A stretch of DNA of 64,000 nt from Inonotus obliquus (lineage: Eukaryota; Basidiomycota; Agaricomycetes; Hymenochaetales; Hymenochaetaceae). Shown piece after piece: positions 50,965-62,186 of the stretch (its first letter is position 1; every line of letters begins with the position of its first letter). The stretch is from the NCBI GenBank assembly GCA_032164295.1, contig JAJHTX010000005.1:806001-870000 (forward strand), written 5' to 3'. The notes under the pieces are model-generated. The model was not told where the DNA came from. It saw nothing but the letters and a program-made list of their open reading frames with translations, and did not search any database. The position numbers and the translations under genes are program-made.

Positions 50965-52087
50965 TGGTGGTGTAATCTGTGGACATCTACGCCCCTCGTA
51001 CATATGAGGAACTCGAGCTAGTTCATTCCCTTGGGACTCGTATCATTCGCTTGCTACATGGCAGCGCAGAGCAGATCGCCTTGTGCGCAGCTTGAGCCCG
51101 TGTAAATACCGATGATGGCCTTGGAACGATCGAAGAAGCTGAGAGCATTTTTCATCTTGATCGCATCGAAAAAAGTCCGTGCCGTGCACTGCTTCGGATT
51201 GCAGCTAGGGTGAAGTTAACTGCCAAATATCTGTGTCTGACTATTAGCTGGGTCTAAGTGGTCACTGGCTGAGTAGACCTAGGAGAGACATCTCTCATGA
51301 AGAGCAAGCTAGAGTTGTTCCTACCTCTTGTTAGCGGACTAGTAGCAGTATCCTGTCACTGTGCACTTACCTAATCCAATAGCTTTCTGAGAGTAGTTTG
51401 TGACCACGTTGTAAAGAATCAGACTGTGCGGGTTCTTGTGTCCTGGAGACTCCTATTAGTGCCAAAAGCAGAAAGGAATTGACTCCGGCTGTCGAATTGT
51501 ATCCTGTTGCACCGTGACCACCTTTCCGGACGCATTATTTGAAGGAGCAGGCCTCTGATTCTAGTAATACTTACGTTCCAGATGGTAGAACAGACGGCGA
51601 GTCAAGAGAGGCTCGACTTGAACACGCCCTGGCTGTATGACGTACAAAATTCTGTCGCATTTCTCCCAGGTAACCCCAAATATCCTGCGCATTCCCAGCG
51701 GCCACGATCGCATATCTAAGCCGCGCTTGACAGTCATGCAGGGTGATGCTTCACCAGCCGTGAGGTTGCAGTGTCAGTCTTGATCCTGATTTGAGGTCCA
51801 AGTGTAGTGATTGCCCCGCGTAGATTCGCCAAGATCAAGGACCTCCGTTTTGTTTGTTTTCGGCAAGAGATCGACGACATCGGGGGCGTGAGAAATCATC
51901 AGCTTTAGTTTCCATATTTGGTAAGTATCTATTTCCTATTCTCGATGCGGTAGCAGCCACAAGAATATCTTGCCTGATTGCTCGGGGAAGAAAGAGGATC
52001 GTATTAGATGAACCGGCATCTGTCAAGCAGTGATACTATAAGTTATACACGCGGCCGCGAAAAACATGCGCCCTATATGTCGGACGA
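50965..52087. other. Intergenic, no gene seen
   Basis: I looked for exon 2 and exon 3 signatures of the secreted family and for other genes and saw none. Confidence 0.5.
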
Positions 52088-52780
52088 TTACCAGAGAGTA
52101 ATGAGGAAGTTGATGACGGGAGTAACGACAAAAAGGGCGGGCAAAAAGGGGAAGGTGTCGGAGTCGGACGAGTCCGAATCGGTATCGGTGGGCCCAGCAA
52201 CCTCCGATGTATCACTGTCGGTGGTACCAGACGCGTTGTTCTCGGCAGTGCTCGATACAGGTATCCCTGCGAATGAGATCGTGGTCGGGAAGCTCTGAGA
52301 AATAATTGTGGCCTCAGACATTCCGGAAGCTCCGCTAATGATTCTAGTGCATGATCCAACACTATCAGACTCAAAGCCGCATTGCTGGGCACCTGCAACT
52401 GTTGCGTTTCCTGACTCGAATACGAATAAATAAGACACATGCGTCGAACCGTGCACAATGGTCTCTTAATAGAAAAGTATGAGTATTTCTTGATTCTGCG
52501 CAGAATGGGGCAAACACACCGGTGAATGATTCCCCGGAATGGATGCCGGACACCGCATACGTGGTTTCGTTTGCCGCAGTGCCTAAAAGCTCGCCCGCAA
52601 CCTCTTCAAGGCCCTCCGTGGGTTCGGGATAGACACTCAAAGTTGTCGTTTGTTGCAAAGAAACGTCTGAGCACAATTATACGATTAGTGAGCCTGCAAT
52701 GTCGTATGAATTGTACCTTGGAGAAGTACGATAATCGTCAAAACGGCCCGAAATAACAAGTTGTTGACTGAATTGACCAT
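52088..52780 (-). CDS. Small secreted tail-anchored protein, copy 1
   Basis: Three exons, 52780-52717, 52666-52520 and 52464-52088, give 195 residues. A signal peptide (FRAVLTIIVLLQ) is followed by the family core in exon 2: QQTTTLSVYPEPTE, then VAGELLGTAANETTYAVSGIHSG. Exon 3 carries HVSYLFVFESG, the paired cysteines CGFESDSVGSC, a Ser/Thr/Asp-rich linker and a hydrophobic end (FLPALFVVTPVINFLITLW) that looks like a GPI signal or a membrane tail. All introns are phase 1. No known family is recognised; the architecture says secreted and surface-bound. It is the left-most intact member of the cluster. Confidence 0.75.
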
Positions 52781-53361
52781 GACGAACGACAATTCAAAGG
52801 CGGAGGGAGTTGGGTGAAGGAATCTACTGTATTTGCATACCCTTATAAGAGGTGAATCGGCTTGGATATTTCCCAATCGTTGTTCGAGTATGTGTACTGT
52901 CGATCAAGACTTTTGGAGTAAAAAAAGACGTTCATGTCAGCAGCGTCGGCTGCCAGGCTGTATACAATTGGGGAAAGCCGAGTAATTTCAGCCCGAATAA
53001 CTTCTGCTCGATTGGGAGGGATCCGGATTAAAGGCTCTGGAGGGCTTGGGAATTCTCCATTATATTCGCAGGTGGATGAGGAGATATGCGCGGGAGGTTT
53101 GTTCGGTTATGTTGATAGTCGGAAGCGCGCCGTTTGCAGGCCAGAAAGCCGGCGTCAGCACAGTTGCAAGTACGCGGCTACATTAGCTATGGTCTTGGTA
53201 TACGAACTAGGGCATGTCAATTTTTCTCGACTCCGAATTACCGTAACTAACAACAAAGGACACTACTAGCATCGGAAGGAAACGAGGGGCATTCGTTAAA
53301 GACCACCACCGCACACATACATCGGCGGAATGAAATTCCCTGAATGTTCTGTGTAGGGTTA

Positions 53362-54086
53362 TCACCAGAGAGCTATGGCAAAACCAAGAATAGGCGCAGC
53401 AGCAACAATTATCACCAAACGAGATAAAGCTGACGCGGAATTGGAGTCCGAGTCGTCGTCGGCGGGCTGGGCAGTACCGGTCGTGCTGGACTCGCTTGTC
53501 TCGGACGCATCAGTACCAGTTGGACCCGCAGAGTCGGAAGATTCACCGGCAGCGGTAACTTCTACGGGAATAGGCGCGAGCGAAATTGTCGTGGGGAAGA
53601 CGCTCGTGAAGAGAGTCTCAGATTCACCGGAGCCGCCACTGATGACTACGGTGCAAGACCCAATATTATCAGCGTCCACTCCGCAACCTTGATTGAGCGA
53701 AAAAATCGCTCCCAACGTCTCGAAAACAAAATCCGCCGACAGATGTGTTTCGCCTAGCGCGATGGTTTCTGTATCGAGTGACTTTGATATCTCATTGGAC
53801 ACTTCGTGTGATTAAATACACTTACGAGTAACGGGCAGTCCAGAAACAACACCAGAAATCGCATAAGATGTGCCGTCTGCGCCAGTGCCCAAGAGCTCGC
53901 CCGCAAGGTCATCAACCTCTGTGGGGTCGTCAGGATAGATACTCAAGGTGGTTGTTTGCTGAGCAGCAATGTCTATTTTCGCGAAGCAACTGTCAGCATA
54001 CCGCATAGATACTTTAGAGACTACGTCTTCGTACCTCTAAGTAACGCGAGACTCGTCAAAACGGGGACAAATAACTTCTTGACCAT
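53362..54086 (-). CDS. Small secreted tail-anchored protein, copy 2
   Basis: Three exons, 54086-54035, 53972-53826 and 53768-53362, give 201 residues. Signal peptide MVKKLFVPVLTSLALLR, core QQTTTLSIYPDDPTE and GELLGTGADGTSYAISGVVSG, paired cysteines CGVDADNIGSC, a long Ser/Thr/Glu/Asp linker, and the tail SRLVIIVAAAPILGFAIALW. Exon 2 is 147 bases, exactly as in copies 1, 5 and 6. The exon 3 acceptor was chosen as CAG before AAACC because it keeps phase 1 and gives QTIALGETHLSADF, matching ETxxxxxTHVS in the others. Confidence 0.75.
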
Positions 54087-55340
54087 GGCAAATGCTGGGA
54101 CACAGGGGAAAGAGAGGTTAACCTATGATCAATTCGCGAACTGATCAAGCTCATTTTATAAATCTTACTGAGACGGCGAAGTGTGTGAGGTGCCGCCCTC
54201 GTCCTACATTCCATCAGTCGCCAACAAATGAACGCTTCCGATCCCGCATCTCTCAATCTGTCTTTGTTGCAGGTCCAAGACGTCCGTGCAATGCCGGAGC
54301 GGGCTGGGCACGGGAGTAAATTGTTAGACGCCTGATGAACATAGAACCCACTGAGATTCAGAATGAGCAGTGTGCCTTTTAACTACCGCCCGCAGATGAT
54401 CTTGCCCAGTTTTTCTAGACTTAACTGACAGGACTCAGAGAGTCGCTCGCTCTCCTGATGACCGAAGAGACCGAAGATACGCCTTGGACGCCCCGTGCTA
54501 TGGATCAACTGTAAACACTACCGCGTAGGAACTATTGAGTGGTCCCAAGGATCGGTTGCATCCTTAAAAGTTATTGAGACCGGGACGTCTATGACATGCA
54601 TTTATAGAGGAGGGGGGAGACTGGGTAGAGAAAGAAAGAAACACACATGTAGTGTGACCGTGACACTTCGCGTAGTCACGCGGTCGCGGGAAAGATGCGG
54701 TCACGGGCTGAGCGAGACTCAAGTTCCTTGCCGCCAAAAACTCCCTCCAAGTTGCAACGCGCAGAAAGTCGGCGATGATATAAACGACTCATCGTATACA
54801 ATGGTGCCTAACCGATACAAAGTATCCATATGTCAAGGGTCCCCGCGTATGGTGGAGTAAACTTAGTAGTAGCGGTTATCCTAGTTTCGGGAACAGAAAT
54901 TGTAGCAGATGCCATCTGAACTGGCTCTCAAGATTTCGCCTTCACGATCTTCACTTATATCCGAGAACATCTGGTGCTCGCGGAATTAAACGCTTAGGCC
55001 GCTCAGCGCGTCAAGCAATTTGATTATCGTGCCGGACCATATTGTGAGGGTCGCCTCAGATTACTTGACAGCGAAGGTGGTGCAGGGTATTCACGCACGA
55101 GGCATTGTTGCTGAGAACACCTGGGCAGACGGCGCATACTGGAGCATCTGAATACATGTGTACGATTCTATTTTTGTTACATATAATTTTCGAGCTGAGT
55201 TTACTCTCCATATCACATCATGACCAGCTAGCAAGGTAATGTAGATGTCACTCGTACGGCAGAAGATTCGATGAACTGTACGAAATTTCAAACTCGACGT
55301 GGTTGCGTATCGACCAAAGGAATCCATCCAGTTCGAACCG
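54087..55340. other. Intergenic, no gene seen
   Basis: Promoter of copy 2 and unassigned DNA up to copy 3. No further family copy was recognised. Confidence 0.5.
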
Positions 55341-56002
55341 TCACCAGACTGCCATAATGAAACCGACGAGGGGAGCGACAGCGACAACTGCGGCTAAGCG
55401 GGGAAGAGCCGTGACAGAGCTGGCGTTGTCCTGGTCCTGGTCGTGATCATGGTTGTGATCGTGATCGTGTTCGTCGTCTTCATCACCGTGATTATCAATT
55501 GCAATTTCATCTGCCACTGGAGCAGGTGTGACTGTAGAAGACGCAACTGAAGTCGTCGTAGTCTCATCGCCTCTAATGATCACCGTGCAGATTCCGCTGT
55601 CGTTAGAGTCCAAGCCGCGCGCCTTGGCGATTTTTGCTGTCGTCCCTGCTGTTTCAGCAACGAAAATCTGCGAAACATAGGTGAACGTCGTTTCTGACCC
55701 AAAAAATCCCGATCACCAGTAAGTATGCAGGATAAATCAAACTCACCATTGACAAGCGGCCCGGAAACGAGACCGGAAACTCAATATGTGGTGCCATCCT
55801 CACCGGTACCTAGGACTTCACCTTCAAGGTCTTCGATAGATTCTGGAATCCCGGGGAAAATGCTCAAAGTCGACGTCACGGTTATGTGCGACACAGTACC
55901 TGCGAATCGAAAGCGAGCGATACGCGCCTAGATAATATGAAAAGAAATTATACCTTGCAATAGCGCGAGTCCGGGCAAGGCGAGTAACGCTCTTTTGAAC
56001 AT
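55341..56002 (-). pseudogene. Small secreted protein, copy 3, with premature stop
   Basis: The layout is intact: start exon 56002-55954 (MFKRALLALPGLALLQ), exon 2 55899-55747 (TLSIFPGIPE, GEVLGTGEDGTTY, VSGLVSG) and a last exon ending at 55341 with a His/Asp-rich linker (EHDHDHNHDHDQDQD) and the tail RLAAVVAVAPLVGFIMAVW. But the codon after GTTY, Ala in the relatives, is TGA (55783-55781), and the first of the two paired cysteines is missing. Unless the stop is bypassed or is a sequencing error, the product ends after about 50 residues of the mature part. Confidence 0.7.
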
Positions 56003-56528
56003 GTCAAACGGTTGAACAAGGAAGAAATTAGAGCCCTAAACGATCATTTCACGACCTCACCGTGACTTTTATACACGCTCCTGGGCATGTCTATCCTGAC
56101 TGTCGTGTTACTCTTTCTCGGCACTGTGTGCTTGGGCTATGTGGATCGTGCCCTATAACTGTGACGGTCCGCATTACGACGCCAAGAACCAGCTTTTTCT
56201 TTGCGTGGAACCGTCAGGAGGGACAATAGTCAGATCATGAGTGGGAACCATTGCGCTTGGGGTTAGACCCATCAGTTGGACCCGTCTCCAAGATCTTTCG
56301 AGTACTTACATACTAAGTGAATGCCATTCTCTCGACAACCCAGGTTGTACAGGTGGGGGAGCTTGCGGCAATCTTCTTAGCTGTGCATAGTGGGTAACAC
56401 CCAGAACGGTTCTATTGTGAACACAAAAGGATACAGGAAGGGGACTTGGGTGCGTTGCATTCGATGACATGAGGTTTCAAAGAGTCGATTTCGTGAGTAT
56501 TTCGATGTCCATTTAGTATAGGTCGGCA

Positions 56529-57082
56529 TTAAAGCGTCATGAAATAGCCCAGGACAGGTACAACGGCGATAAGTACGGTCAAACAAGGGAGATTCGTGCC
56601 GGAGCTTGGACTGATGTCTACGGCCACCGGTACGAACGACACCGCATCAGTCACGACGGCAGTCGCTGCCTTCTCGGCCCCGTCGGCGGCGCTCCTGAAG
56701 ACCATGGTGCAGATCTTGATATTCTGACCTTGCAAACTGCTTTCCTGGTTGCTTCCGACCTCAATCCCTTGCTAGCTAACAGAGTGCCCATGTGACGAGT
56801 GCGTTGACCCCTTCAGGAAGTCTTTGAGCCACATATGGGGTCGCATACGTCGTCCCCTCCGTTCAAGTACCCAGCACCTCGCCTTGTATGTTGTCAACGA
56901 AGGTCGAATACCCAGGGTAAATATCTATGGTCTACGTCTGCGCAAAACCCTTATGGATAAAGAATTTATCAGCACACATGCCGCGGAAGCACGCGTAATG
57001 CCCCCACCTTGTATAAAGCAGCTGAAAAGGCGAGTGCAGAAAGTCCTAGCAAGTTTGCTGGAAAGAATATTAATAGCAACAT
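56529..57082 (-). pseudogene. Small secreted protein, copy 4, decayed
   Basis: A signal-peptide exon at 57082-57008 (MLLLIFFPANLLGLSALAFS) is still good. The exon 2 equivalent contains TAG in the QTxTIDIYP motif (56934-56932) and TGA in LGTxTEGTTYA (56875-56873). The last exon lacks the first cysteine (QGQNIKIC) and has a short linker but keeps the hydrophobic tail LTVLIAVVPVLGYFMTL. Two in-frame stops make this a clear pseudogene. Confidence 0.7.
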
Positions 57083-57371
57083 AGCTTCATGCAATCGGAT
57101 TAGTGTATGATAACGCCAATGACAATGCGGCTTGATCCTCGTCGTAGTCATGTTGCCTCTACCTTCATCTAATTGAGTATGACACGCCGAAGGTGGGACG
57201 CGCTGTGTATGCAAAGGAATCACCCAACCTCTTTGGTAGGCCACAGTCAGAATTGAGTAAGTATTCCTCTCGACGAGACGCTTCGGATACACAATGATGA
57301 GTTTTCTGTCTACATGAACTACCTCATTCCCTTCATCGCTATTTACAACCCCCTTTCCTCTCGGCCCGACA

Positions 57372-58141
57372 TCAAAGCGTTACAAGAAAGCCCACGATAG
57401 GTACAATCGCGATACAAGCAGTCAAATAAGGGAGAGCCGAAGCAGAATTCGAGTTGTTATCACCGGGTGCCGGAGTAGAACTCGCGCTGGTATTATCGGC
57501 TCCCGAAGCAGATCCCGTGCCGGTATTATCGGCTCCCGAAGCGGACCCCGTGCCGGTATTATCGGCTACCGAAGCAGATCCCGTGCTGGTATTATCAGCC
57601 ACCAAAGCAGAACTCGTCCCAATCTCTACAGCTACCGGTGCAAACGAAATAGTAGCAGGCCCGGAAGACTGAATCCCGCCCAGTCCTCCAGTAGCTTCAA
57701 CGCCCACGGAACAGGTTCCGACATTCTGGTCATTGTAACTGCACTGCCTACGGATTTCACGATCAACTCCCCCCGTGTTTATAACGGCAAATTCTGATAC
57801 GTGCGTCGCATCCTTAATGAGAGTCTCTGACCACGGGAAAGTAAGTCTCTCCACCAATACCATCCCGTCAAAATCGACGTACCTGTTACAGGTGTCCCAG
57901 AGACTACAGCGGAGACTACGAAGGTTGTCCCATCCGGTCCGGTTCCTAGCAGTTTGCCTTGTAACTCTCCGGCATCAAAACCGGGAGGCACAGGGAGAAT
58001 GTCTAAAGTCGTTGTCTGCGAAAGCGCGCCTGCGGATGATCATGAACTTTCAAAAACAATTCCGAAGAAGCACTGAAAGAGTGTACCTTGGAGAATTGCT
58101 AGGCCTGAAACTGTGAGAGTGAGTAGCTTCATTTTTATCAT
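57372..58141 (-). CDS. Small secreted tail-anchored protein, copy 5
   Basis: Three exons, 58141-58087, 58029-57883 and 57826-57372, give 218 residues. Signal peptide MKLLTLTVSGLAILQ, core SQTTTLDILPVPPG and GKLLGTGPDGTTFVVSAVVSG, paired cysteines CSYNDQNVGTC, PATISFAPVAVEI, then a minisatellite-encoded linker of ADNTGTGSASG units and the tail LPYLTACIAIVPIVGFLVTL. It is closest to copy 6, and the two share flanking DNA. A second in-frame ATG three codons later (58132) is an equally good start. Confidence 0.78.
57478..57610 (-). repeat. 33-base minisatellite in copy 5
   Basis: Four tandem 33-base units (three near-perfect, one partial) encode 11-residue ADNT(G/S)TGSAS(G/V) blocks. Copy 6 lacks them at the same place, so the array arose after the duplication or was lost from copy 6. 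Confidence 0.85.
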
Positions 58142-59269
58142 GGACGACGAGGTAGGTAATGATACGACGGATATGTTTTTGTTAGAGGTAGTTCAATTCG
58201 ACTCTTTCGACCTTTTATGCGAAATATTGGGCCTATCATCATTATTATTCCTTTTCCTCCTAATATAAGGAGGCAGAAGGCGCATCATGCGCGTATTCAT
58301 GGGCGCTGTATCGCACCTCCCACACAGGTCGCTTCGAACACCAATCGTGCGAACCGTCGACTTAACCTTCGGGAGCTTTGCGCTGGTATTTGTCGGTATA
58401 GCTAGAGCACAACATCAAAGTCCATAGGCTGAGCCAGGGATGCGACAGTTTGATTGATAACTTTTTCTCTCCTTGGCATGCAGCCATGTTTGACGATCAT
58501 GGATACCATCGCACGCAAATGTCGCTCCTAACATACAGCCGCGTTTTGACAGTCGTGGATGCCATCGTACACGCGCAACAGTTGTCATGGACTCGACTCC
58601 TACCGCCATTTATCTCGGGCAGTTGTTTGTTCCGGGTCCGAGTCGGATCTATGATTTTTTATTTGATTGTAATTGTGATCCGCAACTTTGTGGAGTCTCT
58701 GAGCTCTTCGACTCAGTGGATTACACACAGAAACCTTTGTCTGCCGATCAAAAAGGACCAGATGGATGATACGGCTCGTCTTGGTGTTTACTCGGACAAA
58801 TATCGATGTAGGATAGCCCGGTTAGAGGGTAAGGGCATAAAACAGCATCCACTCTGTTCTACTATTCACCTTTGGGGAGCATTTACAGTAATCCTAGCGT
58901 TGCAGACACGTCAACGGTCAACGACGAACAGATACGGGTATGAAGGGCATATGGTCGGATCATCCTCACGTGACCGTGTTTCCGTCTGATTTCTTCAAGT
59001 TCTTGGTTCCGCTCCCCACCTAGTACGATCCGTAAGGTCCATCCTATTCCCGGCCCTCCATACGATTACAGAACGTACCTCTTAAATCCATACTTTACGA
59101 TACGCCGCGAATCCCTATTTCAATGCAGAACCCGTCTGAACGAAGATACACCGTCAGGCTCTCTGATAGACCACAGCCAGAATCGAACAATTATCCTGCT
59201 CGACGAGACGTTTGATAGGTATAGATTTCAATAACGGATTTTAGGATTACATTAACTCTCGGCTCGGCA
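58142..59269. other. Intergenic between copies 5 and 6
   Basis: The first 200 bases are the promoter of copy 5, and the last 110 are the duplicated 3' flank of copy 6. The middle is unique to this spot. It includes a near-duplicate of about 28 bases (near 58,493 and 58,550) built around GTGGATGCCATCG-like sequence. No gene seen. Confidence 0.55.
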
Positions 59270-59869
59270 TTAAAGCGCTACGAGAAAGCCCACGAAGGGT
59301 ACAATTGCGATAAATGCAGTCAGGCAAGAGAGAGCCGAAGCAGAGCTCGCGCTGATGTCTACGGCGACTGGTGCAAACGAAATTGTAGCAGTGGAGGCGG
59401 CAGTAACTGCGCCTTGCGTGCCTCCAGCATCGACTTCAACGATTGCGGTGCAGACCGCAACATTCTGATCATCGTAACCGCATTGCCTACGCACTTCACC
59501 TTCGGCCCCCTCCGTGCTTATGGCGACTAATTCTGAGACGTATGTCGCGCCCTTTACGAGGGTCTCTGACCACGGGAGTGTAAGTGTCTCCACTAACACC
59601 ATCCTGACCGGACCGACGTACCTGTTACAAGTGCTCCGGAGACTGTACCGAAGACTTCGAAGGTCGTCCCGTCTGCGCCAGACCCTAGCAGTTTACCTTG
59701 AAGCTCCCCAACGCTCTCACCGGGAGACACAGGGAGAATGTCTAAAGTCGTTGTCTGCGAAAGCACACCTGCGTGAATTATCAACCTACGTTCCGAAGAA
59801 GCATTGCAAGAGTATACCTTGCAGAATCGCCAGGCCTGAAACTGTGAGAGTGAGTAGTTTCATTATCAT
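59270..59869 (-). CDS. Small secreted tail-anchored protein, copy 6
   Basis: Three exons, 59869-59818, 59768-59622 and 59565-59270, give 164 residues. Signal peptide MIMKLLTLTVSGLAILQ, core SQTTTLDILPVSPG and GKLLGSGADGTTFEV, ETLVKGATYVSELV, paired cysteines CGYDDQNVAVC, TATISFAPVAVDIS, and the tail LSCLTAFIAIVPFVGFLVAL. It is nearly the same as copy 5 but without the repeat linker, making it the shortest member. It lies 361 bases from the left end of the transposable element. Confidence 0.78.
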
Positions 59870-60453
59870 CACGGGGTAGATTATGGTATGACGGGTATGG
59901 TTTTGTTGGAGGTAGCTCAATTCGATCCTTTCTACCTTTTATGCGAAGCATCGGGCCTATTATCAGCGCTATGATTCCTCCCCTATTATAAGGGGGCAGG
60001 GCACATCATGCGCCTATGCATGGGCGCTGTGTCGCATCGCCCACACAGGTCACTTCGAACATCAAACGTGAGAGCCGCTTCACGAGCTTTAATGCCCACA
60101 ACATTAACGTGAAGTGATGTTCCTGAGAAATGTGACTCTTGGCAAAATCATGGTTTCAACCATCATGCCGATTTCTAGTCACACGTTGTCACTCATCTCG
60201 TAGCGTTGTCACAGCGACTTGCGCGCTTACAGTGAATTCCATAATAATTTGGACACGTGAATTTTGACGCGCGTCACACCCAAAAATGCCAAAAACGCCA
60301 AAAAGACAACAAATGACCCGATTTCTCAGTCAATGCTGCACATTACGATACGATTTAGCTATGTAAAAAATGTACTTGAAAATGCGCTTCCAGTGATGTG
60401 ATAAAGTATGAGAAATGTGGTGTTTACGCAGCAGAGGAGGTCAGACAACCTTG

Positions 60454-60780
60454 CTAAGTCAGTGTCTCACCTCCTGCCTCAGGCGATGCAAAAATCATAG
60501 CTCTTGAAATACTCCATGTAAAAATCTGATTCAGGTCGCTTGGCTCACTGCGATATAAGAGGTATCCATCATCAAATTTTTGTGGCGAAAGGAGGTGTCC
60601 TTCGCGATAGAGTAGAGCAGCATCTTGCAGGACTCCCACTCCCTCAGTAGTGCATCTACGATACCTCACGCATTTCGACAGCTAAAATTCCAGTTCTTCA
60701 TTCCAGGGCCACCCCTTGGCGAGGGACTTCAGATATGGTACAAATTGATTGTAATTGTCGAGGTGAATAGCGAGATCATT
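60454..60780 (-). pseudogene. Broken conserved-looking frame inside the element
   Basis: The minus strand reads an open, well-formed sequence (LAIHLDNYNQFVPYLKSLAK, WPWNEELEF) up to a TAG near 60,685, and continues in the same frame as VRYRRCTTEGVGVLQDAAL, HLLSPQKFDDGYLLYRSEP and ASPEAGGETLT before its stop at 60,454. It looks like one domain of a real protein cut by a stop, or by an intron I could not place. I do not recognise the family. It lies between the left terminus and the transposase. Confidence 0.35.
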
Positions 60781-60885
60781 CTATAGTACAGACACAAGAG
60801 CCTTTGTATGCATTGCTTTCATAATTGCGTGTGCACAGACAACCTCCCTCTCAAGTACGTTCCTTCACACCTTCACACCCACCCT

Positions 60886-62065
60886 ATGATGCGTGGAAAG
60901 CTGCTATCACCAGATGCACAGGCTATGCTCATACGTATGCACTCAAGAGGAGGCCTTTCAGTTCGGAGTATGTCTTGGTTCACGGGCATTCCAAAATCTA
61001 CAGTCAACAATGTGATACGGCTGCATGAAGAGACAGGGGAGGTCAGGCAGTCTGGCCAGCGGTGTGGTCATGGTCGACCAAGGATGCTGTCCTATGTAGA
61101 CACAAATGTGAGTGAGACCCTGCAGATTCCTTTTCTTTTCATTTGCTGGCTGAGTGATGCACCGCAGTTTCTTTTGGACTCACTAGAACGGCAACGCGAT
61201 TCTTACCTTGCTGAACTGAAAGACATGCTCCTGCGCATTCGAGGCAAGGAGGCTTCGACACAAACAATAGGACAAATGCTGAAGCGAGCGGGATTTACTC
61301 TGAAAGAGGTATGTATCTCAGATTGTCTCGTAGAATAATGACTCACATCTTATCGATGACAGATCAGCAAGGAGGCGCTGGAATGCAATGAAACGAAACG
61401 GTTGCAGTATCGGCTTAGGATGGCCTCCCAGTATTCGGCGGATCAGCTGGTATTCGTGGACGAGAGTGCATGCAATAGGCGTACCTACCTGCGGGGTAAA
61501 GCATGGGCTTTAGAGGGTCACCAAGCAATTCGCAAACAGGTGTTTCTGAGAGGCAAACGGTACGTACCACGCCCACTCTGTGGGATCCGTCTCAATCCTT
61601 CCAGATATTCTATTCTTCCTGCGATTACATTGGACGGTATTATCTATTGCACAATCGTGGAAGGGTCCTTCAACTCTGCATCGTTCTATGATTTTGTCGC
61701 CGCTCTATTGGAGCACATGAACCAGTGGCCAGCACGGAATTCTGTTATTGTCATGGACAATTGCGCAATCCACAAGGTGCCAGAGGTTCAGGAGCTTATT
61801 GAATCCAGGTATGTTTATCACATCTGCCACCAACTTTCTTGATCCTCGACGGTTTAGGGGAATGAAACTTGAATTCCTTCTGGCATACTCACCAGATTTC
61901 AACCCAATTGAGCTTTCCTTTTCTCTGTTGAAAGCCCATCTTCGAAAAGTGTGTTGGACACACAAAGAGATTGATGCGGTCATCTTACAACTATATGGAG
62001 AGGTCATGTCAATTAGCGCTCAAGACTGTCGTGCCTTCTACACCCATTGCAGATATATCAGATAG
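60886..62065 (+). CDS. Tc1/mariner-family transposase (DD34E)
   Basis: Five exons, 60886-61107, 61168-61308, 61363-61559, 61605-61808 and 61858-62065, give 323 residues, the usual length. The N-terminus is a helix-turn-helix DNA-binding part (SVRSMSWFTGIPKSTVNNVI, then a GRPRML hook). The catalytic triad is complete: Asp in VFVDES (about 154), Asp in VMDNCAIH (about 238) and Glu in SPDFNPIE (about 273). The last two are separated by 34 residues. All four introns are in phase and no stop is present, so the gene may be active. An upstream in-frame ATG at 60,808 would add 26 residues. Confidence 0.9.
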
Positions 62066-62186
62066 TGTGTAGTTGTTTTTCTCTGTATTATGTATCTGGC
62101 TCACGTACGTACAGATGATGCCAAGTAGGGACAGAGTTGAATCCGTTATTCTATGTACAGTTCCAAATGGCCACGTATGAACCCCT
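62066..62186. other. Convergent gap, transposase and 493-residue gene
   Basis: Only 121 bases separate the two stop codons. No terminal inverted repeat is visible in this gap. Confidence 0.7.

Noticed and set aside
62066..62186. Right terminal inverted repeat of the transposon just after the transposase
   Set aside because: The reverse complement of the left end does not occur here or elsewhere to 64,000.
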